Below are positions 8,604 through 15,033 of a stretch of DNA of 64,000 nucleotides, one piece after another. The DNA comes from Gammaproteobacteria bacterium. Its GTDB lineage: Bacteria > Pseudomonadota > Gammaproteobacteria > Steroidobacterales > Foliamicaceae. Under the pieces are notes generated by a model. The model saw only the letters and a program-made list of their open reading frames with translations. It made no database searches and was not told the origin of the DNA. Each line of letters begins with the position of its first letter. The first letter of the stretch is position 1. A program made the position numbers and the translations under genes. The DNA lies in NCBI GenBank assembly GCA_009838035.1, contig VXSK01000004.1, positions 248,001 through 312,000 of the forward strand, given 5' to 3'.

Positions 8604-9560
8604 TCAGCCCTCTTCGGTCAGCTCCAGCAGTTCCTCGTTGGCGCCCAGCAGCAGCGCCACGCGCGTTTCACCCACCTGCGCCGGCCCGCGCAACAGCGTT
8701 CCGCCGGCTTCGCAGGCCTTCTCAAGCGTGGCGTCCAGGTCGCTGGCCGTGTAACTGAAAAGGTTAACGCCCAGCTTGCCGGGACGCATCCTGCCGGCCA
8801 GCCGCTTGATCGGCACGCCGGCGAAATGCACGAACAGGAGCTTGCCGCTGGGCTCCCCCGGGGCGCAAACCAGCAGGAAATGGATACCCGTGCAACTCCG
8901 GACGCCGGTGAGACGGCGGGCCAGGTCCAGGTTTTCTTCGGGCACCCACGCGTCGGTTCCCGGTTCCAGGCCCAGCGCGTCGCAATACAAGTGGCGGGCG
9001 GCTTCCGGGTCCGAGCAAATGACCGACGTAGTGGCGATCTCCGAGAAGGGGACTCCGGAGGGTAATTCACGCATCGATTCGGGCGGATGCCGGTGACCAA
9101 GCATCAACAGGGCGGGCACGCCGTCGGGCCCGGAGAACAGGCATTCCTCGGTCACGAGATCGCCCACTTCGTAGTAGATCGGTTCCGAGCGGAAGGCGTA
9201 GCCGGCCCCGGTGATGGCATCCACGGCCGCGGTCATCGGCGGCGGCACGTAGAAATCGATCGCCTTGGGACCGATGTCGGTGGACGAATCCATCGCGCCG
9301 GGGCCGTGGTCCAGGCGCACTGCCTCGGAGGGAGCTGGGGAGTATTGCGCCAGGCGCAAGTGCCCGACCGGATAGCCGCGGCAGGACAGTTCGACCAACC
9401 GCGCCGTCGCATGTTCCGGCAGTCCCCAGGCATCGAGAAGCGCGCGCGGAGCTTCGCCGTCGCTCTCCACCTGCAATCCCATCACGTCGCGGAACAGGCC
9501 CAGCGACTCGTCCATGTCGCTGACGCCCACGGTCACCGACGTCATGCCGTAAACGCTCAC
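8604..9560 (-). CDS. VOC-superfamily protein (glyoxalase/dioxygenase fold), second of a tandem pair
   Basis: This 318-residue protein has two glyoxalase/bleomycin-resistance-like halves. The first begins TSVTVGVSDMDESLGLFRDVMGLQ and the second begins near TTSVICSDPEAARHLYCDALGLEPG. VOC proteins use paired beta-alpha-beta modules to hold a metal and act as isomerases, lyases, ring-cleavage dioxygenases or binding proteins. I cannot assign a substrate. The frame is open further upstream, but a GTG at 9560 overlaps the preceding VOC stop as GTGA and begins the first VOC strand, so it is taken as the start. It sits between another VOC gene and cysD, on the same strand as the formate dehydrogenase operon. 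Confidence 0.75.
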   Translation of the reverse strand: MSVYGMTSVTVGVSDMDESLGLFRDVMGLQVESDGEAPRALLDAWGLPEHATARLVELSCRGYPVGHLRLAQYSPAPSEAVRLDHGPGAMDSSTDIGPKAIDFYVPPPMTAAVDAITGAGYAFRSEPIYYEVGDLVTEECLFSGPDGVPALLMLGHRHPPESMRELPSGVPFSEIATTSVICSDPEAARHLYCDALGLEPGTDAWVPEENLDLARRLTGVRSCTGIHFLLVCAPGEPSGKLLFVHFAGVPIKRLAGRMRPGKLGVNLFSYTASDLDATLEKACEAGGTLLRGPAQVGETRVALLLGANEELLELTEEG

Positions 9561-10570
9561 CACGCGTCCTCCATCAATACCTGCAGCGCTCCGCTGCCGG
9601 GATTGCGAACCAGCATCGCGGAGACGCTGCCCGCACCCGGCCAGGGAGTATGTTGCGGACCGCTGAGCACTTCCGCTTTCAGGGCGCTGCAATTGGCCGC
9701 AGCCTCATCCAGGTCGCTTACCGCGAAGACCTGGGCCAGGTAGCCGATGTTCGGGGCCCTGGCCTGCTCGATCAGGGACTCGCACTCGTAATTCAGCGGC
9801 TGGCTCAGCACCACCTTGCCGAACATGTGGTTGCCCTGCATGAACACGACGCGGGTCTTCGCGTCCTCGGGCAGGTTCAGCAGGCGGTTGGAATCGGGCG
9901 TGCCCAGGACCTCGTCGATCAGCGGCTTCATCTTCAGCACCTGTTCGTAGAAGGCCATGGCGCGTTCGCTGGAGTCCACGCCATGCGAACTGGTCACGAT
10001 GGGCGTGAAGCCGGCGCCCGTATAGCCTCGCTGCTCGACGTAGGCGCGCATCTGGCCCACTCGCGTCGCCGTGTCGCGGGTGGCGAGTTCCACCAGGTTG
10101 ATAGGCACCCGGTCGGGACCTTCGAAAATGCCTTCTATCGGGTCGCCCACGTCGTCCCCGAAAAAGTGCTGGACGGGATCGGACCAGAGCACGTAGCCGT
10201 CCTTCTTCAGGCCTTCGAAGTCGCGGTGAATGTCGGCGGTATAGAAATTCAGATTGAAGCATCCGTAGGCCCGGACAACGCTGCGGTCGCGGATTTCCAC
10301 GGGTCTGGCGCTGCCTTCCGGCAGTTGAAAGTCGAGCAGCAGGACCTGGCCCACCCCCTCGTCGCCTTGCCCCAACAGGACGGCGCGGGCGGAAGCTCCG
10401 CCGTTCAGGTTCCAGAAGCCTCTGAAGGCCGGTCCGCCCAGCAACTCGTCGGCGAGAACCGACAATCCGATGCGATCCCGGTAGAAGGCCAGTGACTCTT
10501 CAATGTCACGGCAGCCGATGACGGCCGCCCGCATCGGCGACCCGTCCGGCGCAATAATTTCCTTGCTCAC
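9557..10570 (-). CDS. VOC-superfamily protein (glyoxalase/dioxygenase fold), first of a tandem pair
   Basis: The 337-residue product has two VOC halves. The first starts near RAAVIGCRDIEESLAFYRD and the second near PIVTSSHGVDSSERAMAFYEQ, each with the beta-strand then helix then FY pattern of the fold. Metal-ligand positions cannot be fixed without an alignment, so it could be an enzyme or a non-catalytic binding protein. The ATG at 10570 follows the diiron oxidase gene by 32 bases on the same strand. It overlaps the next VOC gene by four bases, so the two are probably made together and may form a heteromer. The substrate is unknown. Confidence 0.75.
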   Translation of the reverse strand: MSKEIIAPDGSPMRAAVIGCRDIEESLAFYRDRIGLSVLADELLGGPAFRGFWNLNGGASARAVLLGQGDEGVGQVLLLDFQLPEGSARPVEIRDRSVVRAYGCFNLNFYTADIHRDFEGLKKDGYVLWSDPVQHFFGDDVGDPIEGIFEGPDRVPINLVELATRDTATRVGQMRAYVEQRGYTGAGFTPIVTSSHGVDSSERAMAFYEQVLKMKPLIDEVLGTPDSNRLLNLPEDAKTRVVFMQGNHMFGKVVLSQPLNYECESLIEQARAPNIGYLAQVFAVSDLDEAAANCSALKAEVLSGPQHTPWPGAGSVSAMLVRNPGSGALQVLMEDAW

Positions 10571-10602
10571 GAAATACCCCTTGACTCCCTTGACTCTCCC
10601 GT

Positions 10603-11322
10603 CTACGGGGCGGCTAGTCTATACCCCTTGTCCGGCAGGGCCAGCAAATCCCGGTACAGGCGGTCGAATATGTAGGCTCCCAGCTCCAGACCCTGCCGGA
10701 TGAAATAGCGACGATTCTCGTCGTGCCACCGGGGTTCCACGAGCGCAAAGAACTCGGTCGCATGCCGTTCATCGATTTCCGCATGCAGCTTGTAGTGGAT
10801 CAAGTCTGACGCGGCAACCCAACCATTATCGACAACGGCTTTGCCGATCAGCGCGGAGATGCCCGCAAACGCATACTCGATGATTCCCATGCAGGCTACA
10901 CCCACTTCAACTTCATCGAGAAGGCACGACGTTGTAAGGACGCTGTTGAACGCTCGCACTTGAGGCGCGACAAACAGGTTGTCCAACTGGTCCGGGTCGC
11001 CATCAATGGTGTCGAGAAACTTCTTGAATGTCGTGTGATGGAAGGCCCCCTCGTCGAATTCGCCGTGCTCCTCAACCAGGTTGTGAAGAATGTCCAGCCG
11101 AAGGCGTGGATCGGGAAACCGCGCCAGCAGCGCCGCCATCGGGCGCGGAAAGAAGGTGACCGCGAAGAAGAACTGCTCTTGCGTCTGTCGAAACGCTTCC
11201 AGGGACATCGAGCCGTCGCGCAACGATTGGAAGTACGGATTGGCCAGGATGTCGATACGTTCCAAAACCTCGTCGGCACAGGCCAGAATGTTCGGTGCTT
11301 CGTTGCTTTCTTCCATCGTCAA
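10603..11322 (-). CDS. Haem-oxygenase-like diiron oxidase (HDO; PqqC/TenA/CADD superfamily)
   Basis: This 239-residue all-helical protein has the full metal-ligand pattern of HDO enzymes: E84/E85 in NLVEEHG, H95, E149 in MGIIEYAF, and H180-x3-D184-x2-H187 in LHAEIDERHA. The last pattern matches the ligand spacing of Chlamydia CADD. HDOs activate O2 at two irons for N-oxygenation, C-C cleavage, decarboxylation or related steps on amino-acid-derived substrates (UndA, SznF, BesC and CADD are known members). Which reaction applies here cannot be read. Its start overlaps the stop of the GNAT-like gene by four bases, and the BtaA-like gene is two genes upstream. This grouping suggests a modified amino acid as substrate, which is inference. 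Confidence 0.82.
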   Translation of the reverse strand: MTMEESNEAPNILACADEVLERIDILANPYFQSLRDGSMSLEAFRQTQEQFFFAVTFFPRPMAALLARFPDPRLRLDILHNLVEEHGEFDEGAFHHTTFKKFLDTIDGDPDQLDNLFVAPQVRAFNSVLTTSCLLDEVEVGVACMGIIEYAFAGISALIGKAVVDNGWVAASDLIHYKLHAEIDERHATEFFALVEPRWHDENRRYFIRQGLELGAYIFDRLYRDLLALPDKGYRLAAP

Positions 11323-12266
11323 ATCTCCGATGTATTGACGCTCCAGTCCATTCCCGCGTCCAGTCCGTAGCCGTAAATGGTAGCGGGCGCCAGGGTGACT
11401 CCCGCTACGCCCAGGTCGGCAACCAGAGAGTTTGCCTCCTGCGGGCTCACGGCCACGAACATCTCATCAAAACCCCTGTCTGCCGAGCTGCGCAGCGCCT
11501 CCCGGAGCAAGGCCAGGGCGCTGGCGTGGTTCGACCATGCACAAAAGGACAGGTGCGACCGGATCATTTCCTTACCGTTCATGCCGATAAGGCGCTTGGC
11601 CTGCCGGGTATCTTCCAGTAGTCCTGCGGCATGCGACTGGGGATGCACAAGCCAGTGTGGTTTCATGAAGGATCGAATGCCCGGATTGCTTTCGAGGCAC
11701 CTCGCGGAATGCTGGCTCAAATTCTGGTAGCACTTGCGTGCAGGCAACTCGTCGCTGCGCCAGGAATTCGCATGCGGCTTGCCTCCAATGCACGTGGGAA
11801 TGCTGAGGATCACGAGTTTTCCCAGTTCCACGAATGGCTCTATGCCCAGCCGACCGGTGTAGCGGACGGGCGTGACTTGAGTTCCGTCCATGACAATGGA
11901 ATAGGCCGCCACGGCGTGTTGGCGCGCCCATCGCCGTAAACGGAGAATCAGTCGCAACACGGTTCTTCCGCCAGGCTTGCCTGGGGCGACTTTGAGGTCG
12001 CCGACATAAACCACTGTCCTTTGATCGCCGAAAGGAAGGTTAAGTGTTCTCAGGGCGGCGCTCAGGACGCCCAGGACTTTGCCATTCCTTTCCGCGACGA
12101 AACAGGCATTGTCCCCCATTGCCCGGTAGAACCTCGGGTAGTCCTGGCCATGGTCGATCCGGAATGACTTGCCGGGACCCAGCGGGTAGGTGAACTGCGT
12201 TTCGAACTCGGCGAGTGCCGCGGCCAATCGGGGCGCCGGATTGCTGTTGATGGTGTGCAGGTTCAT
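11319..12266 (-). CDS. GNAT-like (acyltransferase-fold) protein, two-domain
   Basis: The 315-residue product resembles N-acyltransferases of the GNAT fold. After an amphipathic start there is NACFVAERNGKVLGVLSAALR, a VVYVGDLKVAPG strand typical of GNAT motif A, then GRTVLRLILRLRRWARQ in place of the acetyl-CoA-binding turn. The C-terminal half (SHLSFCAWSNHASALALLREAL) may be a second, degenerate GNAT domain. The acyl donor and acceptor are unknown. The ATG at 12266 is preferred; a GTG at 12320 would add 18 residues. It lies between the BtaA-like gene and the HDO gene, overlapping the latter by four bases. The family call is moderate. Confidence 0.6.
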   Translation of the reverse strand: MNLHTINSNPAPRLAAALAEFETQFTYPLGPGKSFRIDHGQDYPRFYRAMGDNACFVAERNGKVLGVLSAALRTLNLPFGDQRTVVYVGDLKVAPGKPGGRTVLRLILRLRRWARQHAVAAYSIVMDGTQVTPVRYTGRLGIEPFVELGKLVILSIPTCIGGKPHANSWRSDELPARKCYQNLSQHSARCLESNPGIRSFMKPHWLVHPQSHAAGLLEDTRQAKRLIGMNGKEMIRSHLSFCAWSNHASALALLREALRSSADRGFDEMFVAVSPQEANSLVADLGVAGVTLAPATIYGYGLDAGMDWSVNTSEI

Positions 12267-12343
12267 CGCTTGCGGCCCAGATGCAACGCCCGGTAAAAAA
12301 AGCTCCGGTCGCGCCGCCACAAGTCCTGCGATGCTGAGTCCAG

Positions 12344-13348
12344 CTATTGGAACATTCGTCCCGCCCCGCGGATGTCGAGCGTCGAGTTCAATTGCCGGAT
12401 CAGCAACCGTCCGGATCGTCGCAGCGCGCCGGCGGCCAGATCCAGCGTCTTCTCCGCGTCCCCAGGCGACAGCCAGTCAAGAATGTTCGACAGGTGAATG
12501 AAATCGTATGCGCCCGTCTCGCGTTCCAGCACCTGCTCCATGCGACAGCAGGACTCCGTGACGATCGGAGGATGCACCGCGGCCTGACGCGTCAGCCATG
12601 GCGCGAACCGGTTCTTCGGAAACGATCCTGTCAGCATCTGCCAAAGGTAAGGGTTGGTGCTGGCCTGCCCGTTTTTCATGATCCACCGTATCCGGTCAGC
12701 AAAGTGCAGATGAAACGGTTTTTCCGGATTGTTGGTTGCGTCCTCGCCAAACAGGCGAACGAGGTTGGGCAGGGACATGACTTGACCCAGCGCTTCATCG
12801 AGCTTTCGCCCCAGGGGAGAGTCGGGTGAAAATGCGCTCGCATTCGCGGTGGAGGAACGCAAGGCGGCGAGAAGCTCGCGCTCGCTCCCGCGCAACGAGA
12901 ATTGAAGGGCACGGAACACCCGTTCATAACGGCCCACATAGTCGGGGCCTGTCGCCACGACGGTGCGAAACGGACCGAGTGCGTTCCGGGGAAGCATCAG
13001 TTCGGAAAGTGCCTGCCCGAGACGGGCGTGCCTTTCCTCTTCACGCATCGGCTGATGTCCAAGCAGGGCCAGCCTTTGCGCAGGAGGTAAATTCTTCAGC
13101 AGTTGGAGCTTGAGCCGGGACAAGGCCAGCTGGGCGGGATTGGGATCGACCAGGTGCAGTCGCCTCACTTGCGGTATGGACGCCAGCAAAGCGGCGGTGC
13201 AGCCGCCCGACGCGATCATCAGTACGTCGACCTGTTCTCCCAGGCCGAGTACTACCGATTCGTCGAGAAGAGCATCCTCCCGGACCTGCGAGAACGCCAA
13301 GGGCATTTTCGCGGCTTCCTCGACCCAGTTTCGCTTGCCGTCCATCAT
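12344..13348 (-). CDS. BtaA-like S-adenosylmethionine:3-amino-3-carboxypropyl transferase (DUF3419)
   Basis: The 334-residue protein carries signatures of the DUF3419/BtaA family. These are FSQVREDALLDE near residue 19, the SAM-binding LMIASGGCTAALL (43-55), HLVDPNPAQLALSRLKL (65-81), and the LFGEDATNNPEKPFHLHFADR and NPYLWQML blocks. BtaA moves the 3-amino-3-carboxypropyl group of SAM onto diacylglycerol to build betaine lipids; relatives use other acceptors. No BtaB-type N-methyltransferase is coded next to it on the same strand, though a SAM methyltransferase lies divergently. The frame is open to a GTG at 13384; I prefer the ATG at 13348. It is the first gene of the long minus-strand run. 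Confidence 0.8.
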   Translation of the reverse strand: MMDGKRNWVEEAAKMPLAFSQVREDALLDESVVLGLGEQVDVLMIASGGCTAALLASIPQVRRLHLVDPNPAQLALSRLKLQLLKNLPPAQRLALLGHQPMREEERHARLGQALSELMLPRNALGPFRTVVATGPDYVGRYERVFRALQFSLRGSERELLAALRSSTANASAFSPDSPLGRKLDEALGQVMSLPNLVRLFGEDATNNPEKPFHLHFADRIRWIMKNGQASTNPYLWQMLTGSFPKNRFAPWLTRQAAVHPPIVTESCCRMEQVLERETGAYDFIHLSNILDWLSPGDAEKTLDLAAGALRRSGRLLIRQLNSTLDIRGAGRMFQ

Positions 13349-13420
13349 CGCCGCTTTCTGAATTGTAGTGACGGCGCGGCGCACATGGCAGCCCCAATCG
13401 TTTTGAAGTTGCAGTATCCT

Positions 13421-13437
13421 ATGGAAGTTACTTCCAT
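13421..13437. promoter_or_regulatory. 17-base perfect palindrome in a divergent promoter region (candidate operator)
   Basis: The sequence ATGGAAGT-T-ACTTCCAT is a perfect inverted repeat with 8-base arms around one central base. It lies in the short gap between the BtaA-like gene (minus) and the methyltransferase gene (plus), 22 bases before the latter's ATG. The size and symmetry fit the binding site of a dimeric regulator that could control both directions. No regulator gene is adjacent. Confidence 0.5.
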
Positions 13438-13458
13438 GGCTTGCTTGGGAGCCGCTTC

Positions 13459-14658
13459 ATGACCGACTACGTACGCCACGACCTGCGGATCGAGCCTACC
13501 CGGGACGAGCTGTCGCGCCAGCGTTTCGTTTCCGAGATACGTCGCCACATCCTGGCCGATCTGGCGAACGGGATGCGCGCGACATACCACAGGAAGGTGG
13601 AACCGGCCCTCGTTCGCGAAAACGGTCGGGAGCCCGCGGACGGCGTGGAGGTCCACAGGGCGATGCGGGGCGAGAGTTCCTACCGCTTCTATTCGGCCAT
13701 GCGGGTGAACTGCCAGAAACTCGTCTGGCGCTCGGTCATCCCCACGATTGAACGCAACCTGGAAGACCTGAACCGCAGGGTCGCCGGCGTGGACGCCAAT
13801 GGAGGCGGACAAGGCGGTTCGGTTACGCTCGATCCGGACGTGGAAACGCCGCCGTATGTGGCCAACCACGACGTGCATCTGATGCCGGGCTGCTATCACA
13901 CGGAGTACGGCGACGACGACGTGTCCGCGGGCGCGCTCTACGATAACGGCGGCGCCGTGTTCAGCATGGGGCTGTTCGGCAGCGAGCGCGACGACATCGG
14001 CGCCAGCATAGCGCGCTTCATTTCACTGAAATTCCCGGAATTGCGCCCGCGCCGCATCCTGGACATGGGATGCTCCATCGGCTCGAACACCTTGCCCTGG
14101 GCGCGCACCTTTCCCGAAGCGGAGGTCCATGCCGTGGACGTCGCAGCGCCGATGCTGCGATATGCCCACGCCCGCGCCGAAATGCTGGGCGTGCCGGTGC
14201 ATTACCGGCAGATGGACGCCTCGCAATGCGATTTCGACGGCGAGCCGGGTTTCGACATCGTCTGGTCGTCGATGTTCCTGCACGAATTGCCGCCGAAGAA
14301 AGTCCGCGCCGTGTTTCGCGAGGCGCACCGGCTGCTTCGCCCCGGCGGGCTGATGCTGCACATGGAGCTGCCCCCGAACTGCCGCACCGAGCCCTACGAA
14401 AGCTTCTACTTCGACTGGGACAGCTACTACAACCAGGAGCCGTACTACAAGGCATTCCGCGACATGCGCCCGGTCGACTGCTGCCTGGCGGGCGGCTTCG
14501 ACGAATCGAAATTCGTGGAATTCATCGTGCCCAGTCTTGCCCGCAACGGCGAAGAGGAACTTCAGGCTTACGTATCGCGGGAAGATGTAACCGTGGACAA
14601 GAACACCGGGCGCCTGGTGCCAACGATCCGCTGGTATTGCTTCGGCGCCTGGAAGTAG
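13459..14658 (+). CDS. Class I SAM-dependent methyltransferase
   Basis: The 399-residue protein has an N-terminal region of about 190 residues of unknown fold, followed by a Rossmann methyltransferase domain. Motif I is ILDMGCSIGSN (200-210), and later motifs are FDIVWSSMFLHELP and AHRLLRPGGLMLHMELP. The acceptor is unknown. The ATG at 13459 has GGGAG seven bases upstream, so it is preferred over a TTG at 13441. It heads a plus-strand set with a small protein and a TonB-dependent receptor, divergent from the BtaA-like/GNAT/HDO genes. It could therefore methylate the product of that pathway, for example an amino group made by the BtaA-like enzyme. That link is inference. Confidence 0.8.
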   Translation: MTDYVRHDLRIEPTRDELSRQRFVSEIRRHILADLANGMRATYHRKVEPALVRENGREPADGVEVHRAMRGESSYRFYSAMRVNCQKLVWRSVIPTIERNLEDLNRRVAGVDANGGGQGGSVTLDPDVETPPYVANHDVHLMPGCYHTEYGDDDVSAGALYDNGGAVFSMGLFGSERDDIGASIARFISLKFPELRPRRILDMGCSIGSNTLPWARTFPEAEVHAVDVAAPMLRYAHARAEMLGVPVHYRQMDASQCDFDGEPGFDIVWSSMFLHELPPKKVRAVFREAHRLLRPGGLMLHMELPPNCRTEPYESFYFDWDSYYNQEPYYKAFRDMRPVDCCLAGGFDESKFVEFIVPSLARNGEEELQAYVSREDVTVDKNTGRLVPTIRWYCFGAWK

Positions 14659-14668
14659 GGCCGGGGCC

Positions 14669-14965
14669 TTGCCCAAGGATCCCCCCGAGACACGGCTGCA
14701 AGACCTGACCCGCGGCAAGCAGCCGCGGTTCTTCGACGTCCAGGGCGTGGATGAACTGGTGTCCATCACGATGGGCCTTGCGCAGGAACTCTGGGCGGTC
14801 AAGGAGCGCCTGGCGGCCGTCGAAGCGCTCGGCAGGGACGGCATCAGCGCCGAGGCAGTGGAGGCCTACGAGTTCAGCGACGAAGAGCGCGCCGCGCTCG
14901 ACCGGGAGCGCAAGGAATTCATCGACCGGATCTACTTCGTTCTGCGGGAGGGCGACGACGGATAG
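14669..14965 (+). CDS. Small conserved-looking protein of unknown function
   Basis: This 98-residue acidic protein starts at a TTG (14669) ten bases after the methyltransferase stop; no ATG in frame gives a reasonable start. It has no membrane segment or signal. The centre (AQELWAVKERLAAVEAL) is predicted helical and heptad-like, and the C-terminus (ERAALDRERKEFIDRIYFVLRE) is also helical, so it may form a coiled coil or bind its neighbour. The tight spacing suggests it is made with the methyltransferase and could be an accessory subunit. I do not recognise the family. Confidence 0.55.
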   Translation: MPKDPPETRLQDLTRGKQPRFFDVQGVDELVSITMGLAQELWAVKERLAAVEALGRDGISAEAVEAYEFSDEERAALDRERKEFIDRIYFVLREGDDG

Positions 14966-15033
14966 CGCTGCCCGGTAGCGCGCGCGGGCCGCTTTGCGTA
15001 TTATTTCCGCGTTTTTCCGACGGAGGGTTATCG

